Part shown: positions 1 through 11,380 of the stretch, one piece after another
Layout of the letters: the number at the start of each line of letters is the position of its first letter
How positions within the stretch are numbered: the first letter of the stretch is position 1
NCBI GenBank assembly: GCA_027257055.1
Contig: JAPVLO010000146.1
Coordinates: forward strand, 2,976,001-3,040,000
Reading direction: 5' to 3'
DNA length: 64,000 bases
Source of the DNA: Cephalopachus bancanus
Lineage: Eukaryota; Chordata; Mammalia; Primates; Tarsiidae
Program-made: the position numbers and the translations under genes
Notes under the pieces: generated by a model
What the model was told of the DNA's origin: nothing
Database searches by the model: none
What the model saw: the letters and a program-made list of their open reading frames with translations, nothing else

Positions 1-672
1 AAAGATAGAATAGAAGAAAAGTGAGACATCTGTCAAGATCATTTTGAAGTAAAACTTTAGCTTTCTAAAAGAGTTTGAAAAGGGTAGATTACTTGGATAA
101 TAATACTCATACTTTGTGTTTATTAGGAGTCTTCAAATTTTTATGTGGACATTCATTTTTAATCAAATTTCATCATTACATAAATTTGTTATAATGGACA
201 AAATCGAAACTGCTAGCCATTGGTTACATAAGAGTGTGGATAAAAAGTAAAGGGGGATACATTTGGACTTGTCACCTAGTAACTCCACCGTGTTGTATGC
301 TTTGCTGATGATATGTTATATTTATCTTCTTTACAGTCAGATGAGAGAATATAATTATTTTTATTGTTTTATAACTGTTTTAACAGTCTTCCTCTGCTGT
401 GCCTACTAGCAGTTAAATGATAAAAATATATTTATTTCTCTGCTATATATGATGTCATAGAAGTTTTGAAGGAAAACATGACTCAGTATTCATTAAGCAT
501 GTATTGTAAGTCAGAAATTGCCACAAAGTGGGATACAAAAATATGAATTTTTATCAAACTGAATAGCTTCTTCAATGAATATTTAAATATAAAAATTCTA
601 TCCATAGCATTTATACATCACTTTAAGCAAACCTAACACATAAAAAGTGGTAGTCACGTGCATGTAACACAT

Positions 673-673
<1 letters not shown>
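1..673. other. AT-rich sequence with no recognised feature
   Basis: Non-repetitive, AT-rich DNA with stop codons in every frame. I see no splice-flanked open stretch and no repeat family that I can name. Confidence 0.5.

Positions 674-722
<49 letters not shown>
674..722. repeat. (CA)n microsatellite
   Basis: About 24 uninterrupted CA units. It lies about 70 bp outside the target-site duplication of the neighbouring L1, so it is not part of that insertion. Confidence 0.95.
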
Positions 723-727
<5 letters not shown>

Positions 728-789
728 ATAAATGCTTTGTTTTTACGCCAAAAATGAAGATAAAAATACATACATTTATATTTTAATTA

Positions 790-805
790 TCTTTTTTATA
801 CTGTT
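790..805. repeat. Left target-site duplication of the full-length L1
   Basis: The 16-mer TCTTTTTTATACTGTT is repeated at 7949-7964 with a single G/C difference (13 identical bases, the mismatch, then TT). In the sense of the L1 the duplication starts AA and is preceded by TT at the intact end, which fits the L1 endonuclease preference TT/AAAA. Confidence 0.85.
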
Positions 806-952
806 TATTATTATTATAAAGATGTGGGGTACATTTCAGGGTTGGGTATACAAACACTGATTATGCAGGTACCTTTGTTGATGAGGTAACCCCTCCCTCC
901 CCTAGCAGTTTCCTTCAATTGCTAATCCCACCCCGCTCCTGACAGTTTCTCA
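806..952 (-). other. L1 3' UTR with G-rich tract
   Basis: This lies between the ORF2 stop and the TAA-rich tail. On the minus strand it has two clusters of G runs (plus-strand C runs at about 890-903 and 928-939), including GGGGAGGGAGGGG, a possible G-quadruplex. The same region in the other two L1 copies of the window is also G-rich. L1 3' UTRs in mammals commonly carry a G-rich polypurine tract; its role is not settled. Confidence 0.75.
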
Positions 953-3900
953 CTACTGCCAATCACTTTCATATAGTATTATAATTGTTGAAGGTACTCT
1001 TATGAGTGTGAACTTATGGTACTCTGTTCTTTGTTTCTGTGATAGATCACTGAGTATGATCAATTCTAAATCCATCCAAGTTATTGCAAAGTCCATATGT
1101 TTGTCCTTCTTTATGGCTGCATAATATTCCATTGTGTATATGTACCACATTTTTTTTATCCAGTCTAACTTTGATGGGCACCGTGGTTGGTTCCATGTTT
1201 TTGCTATTGTGAATAGAGCTGCAGCAAACGTACATGTGCAGGTATCATTTTTGTAAAATGATTTGAGTTCCTCTGGGTATATTCCAATAGGGAAATTGCT
1301 GGGTTATATAGAAGGTCAATTTCTAGTTCTTTCAGAAATCGCCACACTATCTTCCAAAGAGGTTGCACTAGTTTGCATTCCCACCAGCAGTGTGAGAACA
1401 TTCTCTTTTTTCTGCAACCTCACCAGCATCTGCTCTTGTTTGTTTTATTAACGATGGCCATTCTTATTGGGGTTAGGTGGTATCTCAATGTGGTTTTGAT
1501 TTGCATTTCTCTGCTGATGAGTGAAGCTGAGCACTCTTTCATGTGTCTGTTGGCTGCCCATATATCTTCTTTTGAGAAGTGTCTATTCATGTCTTTTCCC
1601 CACTTTTAAATGGGGCTGTTTGGTTTTTTTTTCTTTTTGGCGCATTTGAGTTCCTTGTAGATCCTAGATGTTAGGCCTTTGTCAGATATCCAGTTGGCAA
1701 ATATTTTTTCCCATGCTGTGGGCTGTCTCCCTGCTCTCTTGATGGTTTCTTTTGCTTTGCAGAAGCTCGTTACTTTGATGAACTCCCATTTGTCTACTTT
1801 ATTTCTTAAGGTATGGGCATTTAGCATTCTGAATAAGAATTGGTTGCCAGTTCCAATTCCATAATCATGTCTCCTGTATTTTCTAAGATTCTTATAGTTT
1901 GAGGTTTTACGTTTAAGTCTTTGATCCATTTAGAGTTAATTTTTGTGTATGGTGCTAGGTAGGAATCCTGTTCAATCTTCTGCATGTGATCAGCCAGTTT
2001 TCCCAGCACCATTGACTAAATAAGTTGTCCTCTCCCCAGTGGTTGCTGTGGGAGACTTTCTCAAAGATGAGTTGGTTAAGAAATTGAGGCTTTGCTTCCA
2101 GAATCTCTATGCTATTCCGCTGGTCTATATGCCTGTTCTTGTACCAATACCAGGTTGTTTTGATTACTGTAGCCTTATAGTAAAGTTTGAAATCTGGAAG
2201 TGTGATACCTCCTGCTTTGTTTCTTTTGCTAAGGATTGCTTTGGCTATTTGTGGTTGTTTATGTTTCCATATGAATTTCTGTATTTTCGTTTCCAGGTCT
2301 GAGAAGAATGATGTTGTAACTTAATGGGTATTGCGTTGAATTTGTAGATTGCCTTTGGTAGGATGGACATTTTAACGATGTTGATTCTTCCTATCCATGA
2401 GCATGGAATATTTTTCCACTTGTTTGTGTCTTCTTGGATTTCTTTGAGCAGTGTTTTGTAGTTCTCGTTGTGAAGGTCTTTCACTTTACTGATTAGGAAG
2501 ATGCCGAGGTATTTCATTTTTGTGTGTGTGGTTATTGTGAATGGGATTGTGCTTTTAATTTGGGTCTCAGCCTGCTTGTTGCTGGTGTATAGGAATGCAA
2601 TGGTCTTTTGCACATTTATTTTGTATCCTGAGACTTTGCCAAAGTCCTTTATCAGTGCAAGCAAGTTTTTGATAGGTTCTCCTGGATTTTCAAGGTATAG
2701 ATCATATCATCAGCAAAGAGGGATAACTTGACTGCCTCTTTTTCTATTTGGATACCCCTGATTTCCTTCTCTTGTCTAATTGAACAAGCTAGGACTTCCA
2801 ACACAATGTTGAACAAGAGAAGTGAGAGTGGCAGCCTTGTCTTATTCCAGTTTTTGGGAGAAATGTTTCCAGTTTCTGTCATTTAGCAATATGCTAGTTG
2901 TGGGTTTATCTTAGATGACACTTATTATTTTGAGGCATGATGGTTCTATACCTAAGTGTTTGAGGGTTTTTATCAAGAAGGGATGCTAGATTTTATCAAA
3001 AGCTTTTTTTTTGCATCTAATGATGTATCATGTGATTCTTGTTTTTACATCTGTTGATGTATTTAATTATATTTATGGTCTTGCGCATGTTGAACCAGCC
3101 CTGCATCCTGGGGATGAAGCCTACTTGGTCATGGTGGATGATTTTTGAGATGTGTTTTTGGATCCAATTTGCTAGAATTGTGTTGAGGATTTTTGCATTT
3201 ATGTTCATAAGGGATATTGGTCTGTAGTTCTCTGTTTTTGTTAGATCTTCACCCGGTTTTGGTATCAGTGTGATGTTATCTTTGTAAAATGATTTAGGGA
3301 GAATTCCATCTTTGTCAATTGCCTGGAATACTTTTAGTAGGATTGGTATCAGCTTCTCCTTATATGTTTTATAGAATTCTGCTGGAAAGCCATCTGGTCC
3401 AGGGCTATTTTTTGTAAGTAGTTTTCATATGACAGAGTTAATTTCTTGGGTTGTATTGGTCTATTTAGTGTCTCAGTGTCTTCTTGTTTCAACCTGGGGA
3501 GGTTGTGTGATGTCAGAAATTCCTCCATTTCATTTAGGTTGTCAAGTTTGTTTCCACATAGGTGTACACAGTAATCAGTGATAATCATTTGCATTTCTTC
3601 AGGATCAGTTGTGATTTGATCTTTTGTATTTTTTATTGTATTTATTTGGGCTTTTTCTCTCTTTTTCTTGGTCATTCTGGCTAGGGGTCCTTCAATCTTG
3701 TTAATTCTTTCAAAGAACCAGCTTTTTTGTTTTGTTGGTGTTTTCTATGATAATTTTGTCTTCTATGTCCCATATTTGGGCTCTTATTTTGGTGATTTGG
3801 ATTCTTCTGCTAAAGTTGGGGTTTTGGTGGTCTTCTCTTTCCAGCTCCCTTAGGTGATTTGTTAGGCTTTCCACTTGTGATCTTTCCATTTTCTTGACAT

Positions 3901-4808
3901 ATGCTTGTAGAGATATAAATTTCCCTCTTAGAATTGTTTTCATGGCATCCCAGAGGTTTGGAAAGATGTTTCTTCATTTTCATTTGTTTCCAGGAATCTT
4001 TTAATTTCTGATTTGATTTCAGTGTTGACCCAATAGTTGTTCAGCATCATGCTATTTAGTGTCCATATCTTTGTGGACTTTGGGGAAATTTTGTTGGTGT
4101 TGATATTTATTTTTATTTCAGTGTGGTCTGAGAATGTGCATGGCAAGATTTCAACCTTATGGAATTTGTTTATGCTTGGTTTATGGCCAAGAATGTGATC
4201 AATCTTGGAATACATTCCATGTGGTGATGAGTAGAATGTATATTCCATGGTTGTTGGGTGGAATAATCTGTAGGTATCTATTAAGTCCATTTGGTCAAGA
4301 GTCAAGTTTAGGTTCTGGATCTCCTTGCTGATTTTTGCCTCGATGGTCTACCTAGGGCTGTTAGTGGGGTATTCAAGTCCCCTGCTTTAATAGTGTTAGA
4401 GTCAATATCTTTTTTTAGTTTACCTAGTAGTTGCTTTATAAATTTTGGTGCTCCTGTGTTGTGTGTATATATGTTTAGGATGCATATTTCTTGTTGATGG
4501 ATTGAACTTTTTATCATTATGTAGCTTCCTTTTGCATCTTTTTAAATTTTTGATAGCTTAAAGGTTATTTGGTCTGATATTAAGATCGCAACTGCTGCTT
4601 TCTTTTGTGATCCATTAACCTGGAAACTCGTTTTTCATCCTTTAACTTTGAGTCTGTGTGTGTCCCTTGGAGTAATGTTAGTCTTCAAGATGCAGCAAAT
4701 AATTAGGTCATGGTTTCTTATCCAGTTTGCCATTTTGCGTCTTTTCAGTGGTGCATTTAGTCCATTCACATTCAGGCTAATTATTGAAATGTAATTGTTT
4801 ATCACCAT
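953..4808 (-). pseudogene. L1 ORF2 (endonuclease and reverse transcriptase), decayed
   Basis: In the living family ORF2p nicks target DNA and reverse-transcribes the L1 RNA at the nick. The likely start is the ATG at 4808, followed by a conceptual N-terminus reading LNVNGLNAPLKRRKMANWI. Its length (about 3.86 kb) is close to the roughly 3.8 kb of human ORF2. Endonuclease landmarks are GDLNTPL near 4370-4400 and SKIDHILG with SDH near 4090-4220. Reverse-transcriptase landmarks are HHDQVGFIP near 3120 and the catalytic SLFADDM near 2720, so the two active-site aspartates are still encoded. The C-terminal [13 protein letters not shown] is near 1350-1400, and the MEYYAAIK end is near 1110. The frame is broken into at least a dozen pieces by stops and indels. 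The longest piece is 139 codons (2245-2664). No functional protein can be made. Confidence 0.92.
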
Positions 4809-4818
4809 TATGAGGTTC

Positions 4819-5909
4819 TTATAAAATTTTTTCTTTGTTTGCTAGTTTTCTTTTGGCTTTGGGCTTGATGTATATTGTGTTTTCAAGTTTCTTGTTGTGC
4901 TGTATTCTTTGTTGATTCTGTGGTCTTTGTTCTCTTGGGAAGTATGTGGTCATTCTTTTTTTTCTTTCTTCTGTGTTTAATACCTTTTTAAGTATCTCCT
5001 CTATAGCTGACATGGAAGCTGCATCATCTCTTAGGGATTTGATGTCTGGGAAGAATTTTAATCTCCATCACTGATGAAACTGAGCTTGGCTGGGTTGGAA
5101 ATTCTTGGTTACAATTGTTTATCTTTGAGGACTTTGAATATAGGTTTCCTGTCCTTTCTTGTTTGTAGTGTTTCTGCCGGTAGGTCTGCTGCTATTCTGA
5201 TTGGTCTTCCCAGTAGGTAGTCTGACTTTTCTCTTTTCTGCCTTTTGGATTTTTTCTTTTGTGCCTACTTTGTGTAGGTGAATTATTATGTGTCTAGGGG
5301 TTGGTCTTCTCATTTGATGTCTTGTGGGGGTTCTCCGTATCTCTTCTGCTTGGCTGGTCACATTGCTGTTGATATGGGGAAAATTTTCTTGGATTACCTC
5401 CTAGAATACTTGCTCTAAGTTGTCCTCCATTTCCCTCTCTTTCATCTGGGATACCAATCAAGTGTAGGTTCAGCCTCTTGTTATAATTGCATATCTCTTG
5501 TAGGTCTTAATTTTCTTTCTGAGTCTTCTTTCTATGTTTTTTACAGATGGGGTTAATCCATGTTCTGGTCTTCAAGTTCTGAGATACTTTCTTCAACTAG
5601 ATTAATTCTGCTTTCCATGCCTGTCATCTTGTTATTTATTTCTTGGATTAAATTTTTGTATTGCCAAAATCTCTGTTATAAGTTATTCCAGTGTTGCATC
5701 TTATCTTTCTTGAGTCCGAGTCACTCTTTCCATCCATTCCCTAATCCCCATAATCTGGGGTCAGTCGTTGGTGACTTGCATTGGAAGGCACCAAGTTCTG
5801 ATTTTTCAGGAGTTTTGTCTTTGGTACACTTGAAATTGCTGAGGTCTTCCTTTAGTTTTTCCTCATTTGTGACAGATCTCTTGTTTTGCTCTTTAGTTCT
5901 GTTATTCAC
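4819..5909 (-). pseudogene. L1 ORF1 (RNA-binding chaperone), decayed
   Basis: ORF1p is a trimeric nucleic-acid chaperone that coats L1 RNA. Landmarks in order are a candidate start at 5909 (MNNRTKEQNKRSV), coiled-coil heptads near 5560-5640 (EESISELEDQ), a linker LHLIGIPDE near 5455, QENFPNI near 5375, the RRM-type core TPRHIIIHLHKVGTKEK near 5260-5310, and the C-terminal LKKVLNTEERK near 4960-5000. The last open piece runs on to 4819, giving a basic tail about 35 residues longer than I expect from human ORF1p. It ends only about 10 bp before the ORF2 start, compared with a spacer of roughly 60 bp in human L1. Total size would be about 363 codons. Stops and frameshifts disable it. The N-terminal boundary is the least certain part. 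Confidence 0.8.
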
Positions 5910-6177
5910 TGTCAGTTTCCCTTCTGATGTTTGCTCAGTCCTGTATTCATCCCAGAACCAGGCTCTGGATTGGTTCTATTTTGAAATAGGACAGTGGATG
6001 GAAAGCTTTGCTGTCTCTTGTAGTTTTTGAAACTCAAATAAAGTAGGGAATGGGGCACTAGGATTCAGAAACTACTTGCAAATTACAATGTTCACTTATT
6101 GTAGTTTGTGTTCCTGAGACCCACTCCCCACCACCATTCTATATGACAATGCAAAGCAGAAACCAATGCAAAAATAA

Positions 6178-6180
<3 letters not shown>

Positions 6181-6222
<42 letters not shown>
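6181..6222. repeat. (CA)n microsatellite inside the L1 5' UTR
   Basis: About 21 CA units, followed by a short interrupted run to about 6237. It lies at the ORF1-proximal end of the L1 5' UTR, next to a 450-bp A-rich (plus strand) stretch. Confidence 0.95.
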
Positions 6223-6224
<2 letters not shown>

Positions 6225-7528
6225 TATACACACACACCCCAAAACAAACTGGAATAGCTACAAAGTGAAACGAAGCAAACAACAGCAAAAAAACAAGAAA
6301 ACTAAACATATATACACATGCCTAGCATAAAGTGAATAGAGAAGAACAGAAAGACCATAGGGAAAAAAAAAATTGGGGTCGAAACCTCACACATATATTG
6401 ACAGACATCTTAAACTATAAGAAATGAAAATAAAAAACCCAGAAGAACAAAAGAGCAAAAGCAAACCAACAACAACAGCAAAATTGAAAGATGAACATTC
6501 CATCATTCACATACACACATAAACAGAAAATGACAAATACAAAAAGAAATAGAAAAAGAAAAGAAAAATTTGGAATGGGGGACTATAGATCAAACCCTCA
6601 CATACACATTCATGCTCGGAGAAAAAATATTTTAAAAATAGGTGCACTAACAAACAGTCAAAAAATATTTTAAAATTTTTTTAAAAATTGAAAATTAAAA
6701 AAAAACCTCCGCTTCTTGTGGCAAGCTCTATAATTGTTCCTCTAATTAGGTCTCTCTTGCAGAGACATCTCTTTTACTCTCTCCATAGTGTCGGAAGCAG
6801 GGAAGGAGGAGGGTCAGTGAAGGTAGGTGGGACTTCAATCTTCCCGTCCCACTCTTGTATGGTCAGGGACATCTCCTCCGGTGGGGAGGTATTGGATTGT
6901 CTCTTCCCCAGGTATGTACTCGCAGGGATTGTCCCAGCTAGGCCTATCCTGGAGTGGAGTTCCTGTATTGCGACTGATGTCCAGGCTCCACCTGGGTTTG
7001 GCCCTCTCAGTCGTGGCCCAGCTGTGTGGGTCTGATGTTCAGAGGATTGCTGGGGAGGAGGGGATTTGGGTCAGCCCCAGACTCACCACTGATCTCTTTG
7101 GAGTTCTTCCTCGTCCTTTTCTGGCCAAACCCTTTGTCCCACAGCTGAATCAAGGTAGGTGTGTGACATCTGAAAATCAGCACTCATCAGGTTCCTCCAA
7201 AGTTTGTGCTTTCAGGATATTCCCTTTGGATCACGATCAATCCCTGAGTAGTTGATCCACCAGTCACAGAGATCGGGTCTGTTACTTTGTGGTGAGCAAG
7301 TCGGAGCACTTTCCTGCCCCTCCTTGAAGATGGGTGGTGGGGTGCCTCTCTTGTCCTCTTTCATGGGACTTTGCCTCTGGACTCCCTCTGCAGCCCTTGC
7401 AGACAATGCCCTGCCAGGCACTGAAGTGGTAAGCCAGGAGCCGGCAGTCTCTCTCCTGCTTCAGTGGTGAGGGAGAGCCTGGGGCGATGGTTTCTTCCCA
7501 CTGCTTTTTCGCAGAAAAAATTTTGTCT

Positions 7529-7830
7529 GTTTAAAAAAAAACAATGGCACTTGGCTTCTATGACCTGGGAAGAACCCAGGGATGAATAAGAGAAGCTGCA
7601 GCACCAGCTGCTGCACCATGGGCCTGACCACTTGCTCACAAGTCACACTTAGACAGTATCTCCCAGCATTTTGGGGAGAGTTTGTTGATTTAAAAAAAAA
7701 AAGAAAGAAAAAGAAAAGGGTGCTTGGCTTCTGAGTCTCGGGAATTGGTAGTGTCCAAGCCCAGCAGTTGTGCCACCAGCTGCTGCACCAGGAGAGCCCT
7801 GGCAGCTAGCTCCCTAGCCCTCACTCAGTC
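7529..7830 (-). repeat. Tandem duplication (about 172-bp unit) in the L1 5' UTR
   Basis: Two diverged head-to-tail copies. Each has an A-run (7531 and 7691), then CTTGGCTTCT (7550 and 7723), then the identical 17-mer CACCAGCTGCTGCACCA (7602 and 7774). The last two markers are offset by 173 and 172 bp. The A-rich part of the second copy is about 12 bp longer. Confidence 0.8.
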
Positions 7831-7924
7831 AGCCATGCACATGCCCACTCACTCACCAGCACGAACACAAAATTTTCCATAGACTCGCTCGCTCACACCG
7901 GGACTTGCATAGTCTGACTGGTTT

Positions 7925-7938
7925 GGCCACCATCTTCC
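7925..7938 (-). promoter_or_regulatory. YY1-like site at the L1 5' end
   Basis: The minus strand reads GGAAGATGGTGGCC about 10 bases from the element's first base. This resembles the YY1 core AAGATGGCGGC. Human L1 has a YY1 site at the same place that sets the transcription start (family knowledge). Function here is inferred. Confidence 0.55.
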
Positions 7939-7948
7939 CAACCCCCCG

Positions 7949-7964
7949 TCTTTTTTATACTCTT
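7949..7964. repeat. Right target-site duplication of the full-length L1
   Basis: TCTTTTTTATACTCTT, paired with 790-805. It directly abuts the CCCCCCG that is the reverse complement of the L1 5' terminus. Confidence 0.85.
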
Positions 7965-10748
7965 AACTTTTCTAAATAAAGCAGTCTCTTGAAGTAAAGC
8001 ATACCTCTATTATTAAAGTAATTACCCAGGCTTACTTTGTATTTTTTTATGTCATAGGTTAGTCATTATAAGGATTAATAATGTCAGCACTACTATTGTT
8101 TTCCAATAATTATATTACTTTAGATAATGACAAAACCCCAAATTTCAAAGTTGTCAAAAATATATTTTAAGTACTCTAACAAGTAACTTAGATCAAGTAT
8201 AGAGCACTTCATCTATAGGATAAAAAAAAGATCCAATTTAATTAAAGTAGCAAATATAGTGATAAAAGAAAAAAATGTAAGTAATACAATTCAAAATGCT
8301 TTCGTATTTAACTTTTTGTTAGTTTTTACTTATTATGTTGTGCTTTCTCCATGATCCTGAATTATTGAAAACGGTCTGTTTTCTTAACTGAGATGATGTA
8401 ATAGATATTTTGCAAGTATACAAGATCCAAACAATTTAATTGAAATTGGAATACTGAATTTTATTTTTAATTTTCAGTATTTATCCCTGGACTTTAGAAA
8501 TAGAAGGGTTTGGTAGTAATGTTATTATTATAAAATATTGCTAGTATTTGCCACAAATCTTGCCTACTATCCAAATTGTATGTACAGAAGTGTGCTTAAT
8601 TTTTTGATTATTTTTATATTCCCTTAACTACTGAGAGTTTTGAAAAGAGACACACATCATCCTCTTTTAGTTGCTTTGACAGTATCTGAAGGATTGGAAG
8701 GCCTACTATTTTAGTTGCATCTTCTTGATAATTCTCCAAGTATCCTTTCCTAATGCATACACCAGCTTACCTAAAAATTGAAAGGAAGGAAAACATTGGA
8801 AGCAAGGAAAAGTACACATCATTTTAGCTAATCAATTGCTACAATCTAACTTTCCCTTACCCTATTTTGCTGTATTGTTTTACTCCAGTTTCTCCTGAAA
8901 TGCATTGTAATGTGATTTTGTAGTCAAACAATTTAGAGTATTCATAAGGTATATGACACTTAAAAGTTAGTCAGTAATTTGCTTCCATTTTGCAGATGTG
9001 ATTCATCTTAAAATACACATAATCCATATTGAACAATTTTTAAATTATGGAATAAAAAAAATTAGTGCATGTAAGATGGCAAAGCCATTAAATTCTATGG
9101 CCACTTCACCTGGATATTAATATGAAGGCTATACAATATTGGTAACAAAGCAGTGCTTTCATCACTGGGATATGTGGAAATAAAGCCGATTTCCTTGTGA
9201 AATAACTTCTCACTAGAATAGCTTAAGTTGGAGTATGAATTAGTTTATAGTACTTTAAGAAGAATGCTGTATATTGAATGCAGTTGAATATACTAGCAAA
9301 CTGATGAAAGAGCGCTGCCTTCATAACTCCATGGGTATTAATTACATTTTTATGGTTTCCATTGATATTTACAATGCTCATTATGCCATTAACAATCAGA
9401 TCCTAAATCAGGTTGAAGTTTGTTATTATTCTGTAGATTCTCATTTATTAAATGGTAAGTAAACTTTCTTTAGACTATTTCTACTAACCATGCGCACTGT
9501 GAAATATAATGACATCTGAAATAGCTAAAGAAAAAAATTGTTTTTTAAAGAACAATGTAATTAAAGGCAGTATAATTTCTAAAAATACTTACCTATATTT
9601 CTTTCAAATTCATAGTATAAATTATATAACATCTATGATACAGTAAAGTTCTGGATCAGATAGATCCATTCTTCTACAAAGATAACATCTTGGTTTTTAG
9701 CATCCAATATGACTCTTCTTAATTTGTCCTTGAAATTAGAATATAGAAGCTTGGAATAGAAAGTATGAACTAGCCTTAAGCTTTTTAAAATTAATTTGTT
9801 TAGCTGAGTCAGTTCAGATCCCCAAATTTCTCCCTCCAAGTCTTTGCTCCCTTTTTAAAAACAGTATCACTGACTTATAAGGATTATTGTCTTTGGTTCC
9901 TGTGTCAGAGAGTTGAGAGGTGGAGGCAAGGGACTGCATTTTCAGGATGCCACATGTGTGCTCTTCGATCTGAGGTACAGTGTGCCTCAGGGAATAAGTT
10001 CAATCTTGATTTCTTTAGTCAATCATCCACTATCAGGTACCACTGCCCTGATTAGCAGGCTGAAGAAAAAGAGCATATTGTGAATGTGTGTAACAAAGAT
10101 GAAAAATAGTGATGAGCAGGTTGGCAGTGAATCAGCCCCTAGATGCTCTGTGTGGCATTTGCTTTCTCTTTGCATAAATCTCCTTAGTGAGTGAAGGAAC
10201 AAAAATCAGTATTCCCATGTTTCTTTCCACATACTGATAATTTTTTTCCAGATAGTAGTTTTATTTGTTTAATCTATTTTTGCAAAATGTAAACTAGAAA
10301 GAGAATTAGCAGGATGCATTTCGGTACTTTCAAAAAGAGATTTGCATATAGCCTGTACCTGCTTAACATTTCTGCTGTTCTGTGAACCAAGTCAATGACC
10401 AACCCTTGGAAAGAACTTAACACCACACACCTGTGCTCTTCCTTCTCCCCTGATGGGAAGATGTTACAAGGATGTAAAATGGTTCTCTAGATCCAGAATG
10501 ATCTCACTAACCATCTACTACCCAACGGTGATATCCTTCCAGGAAGATTAGGGCCTAAGGATTTTCTGAAATGCCTTCATGTCCTCTTTTCTTTGGCTAA
10601 AGTAAAAGAAAGACTGTTACCAAACGTATAAGGATATATGCTGACAACAGCTACTTTTGTTATAGTTTTCTGAGGTACATATTTGGGATTCATTCTTGTG
10701 TACTGCAAAGTACTGTGTTAAGATGACTAAGAGATGACTAAGCAGTGA

Positions 10749-10750
<2 letters not shown>
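7965..10750. other. Unique AT-rich sequence, nothing recognised
   Basis: About 2.8 kb without a nameable repeat, RNA gene or splice-flanked open frame. Open frames at 9274-9462 and 9633-9839 are short, AT-biased and have no recognisable domain. Confidence 0.5.

Positions 10751-10754
<4 letters not shown>

Positions 10755-10779
<25 letters not shown>
10755..10779. repeat. (TA)n microsatellite
   Basis: About 12 uninterrupted TA units. Confidence 0.9.
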
Positions 10780-11258
10780 AAAACTTGTATCTTAAGTCTT
10801 TACCAAGTTCCACTAATCTATTTCAAAATTAATTCTTGAAAAAATATTGTTTTATTTGCAAATACTTCTTCTAGAAAAAAGACAAGGTACAAATGTAATT
10901 ATATCATAAATACATATGGCGTGCTCCATATCCTGCTGAATTTATTTACTGTTGTATTTGACCTTGATGATGGAGTCATCATCAATAGTATGGTTAAAGT
11001 CAATGGTTGCATTATTTTGAGACAAGATCCAAAGTGTAGAGTGTTCTGTTTTGCTTTACCATGTTAACAATTTAGAGTTCTTTCTGTACTGCTGATGTAG
11101 CGATACATTCATTCTCAATTATTAAACAAAAGATTTCAACACCTATAATTAATTACACATTTGAGAAAAGAAACACAAACTAAGATAAAGTTTGGCTTTT
11201 CTCTCCCTAGAAAAGGCTAATAATAATCATAATCATTTTCTCTCTCCCCCCTCCTTTG

Positions 11259-11260
<2 letters not shown>

Positions 11261-11308
<48 letters not shown>
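11261..11308. repeat. (GT)n microsatellite
   Basis: About 24 GT units preceded by a pyrimidine-rich stretch. It is independent of the second GT tract at 11381. Confidence 0.95.
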
Positions 11309-11311
<3 letters not shown>

Positions 11312-11380
11312 AAGCACGAAGAGAAACATTCTTTTGATCACATTTACTAATTAATCCCCTTCTACTGTGTGCTTAACTTT

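Larger units (their letters stand above)
806..7948 (-). mobile_element. Full-length LINE-1 retrotransposon, inactive
   Basis: About 7.1 kb of L1 read on the minus strand: 5' UTR (7948 to about 5910), ORF1 (about 5909-4819), ORF2 (about 4808-953) and a short 3' UTR (952-806) ending in a TAA-rich tail. Both ends are defined by a matching 16-bp target-site duplication, so this is one complete insertion and not a truncated copy. The reading frames carry many stops and frameshifts, so it cannot retrotranspose. Two 5'-truncated relatives in the window (25306-26401 and 33868-33995) share the same 3' UTR. This points to a lineage-specific L1 family rather than an ancient L1M. Confidence 0.93.
5910..7948 (-). 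promoter_or_regulatory. L1 5' UTR / internal promoter region
   Basis: About 2 kb lies upstream of ORF1, roughly twice the human L1 5' UTR. Read on the minus strand, the first 1.2 kb (7948 to about 6750) is the most GC- and CpG-rich DNA in the window. The part nearest ORF1 (6720-6240) is strongly T-rich and includes a (TG)n tract. A YY1-like site sits within the first 25 bases and a tandem duplication lies at 7529-7830. In living L1s this region drives RNA polymerase II transcription from position +1. Any activity of this old copy is unknown. Confidence 0.75.

Noticed and set aside
674..722. CRISPR-like regular repetition
   Set aside because: These are dinucleotide microsatellites without spacers, and the context is vertebrate nuclear DNA.
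5560..6030. 156-codon plus-strand open frame
   Set aside because: It is the antisense of L1 ORF1 and its upstream region; hydrophobic Phe/Ser-rich peptide from the complementary strand, with no domain.
6688..7255. Overlapping plus-strand open frames of 115 and 142 codons
   Set aside because: They lie in the GC-rich, stop-poor antisense of the L1 5' UTR and show no domain or start context.
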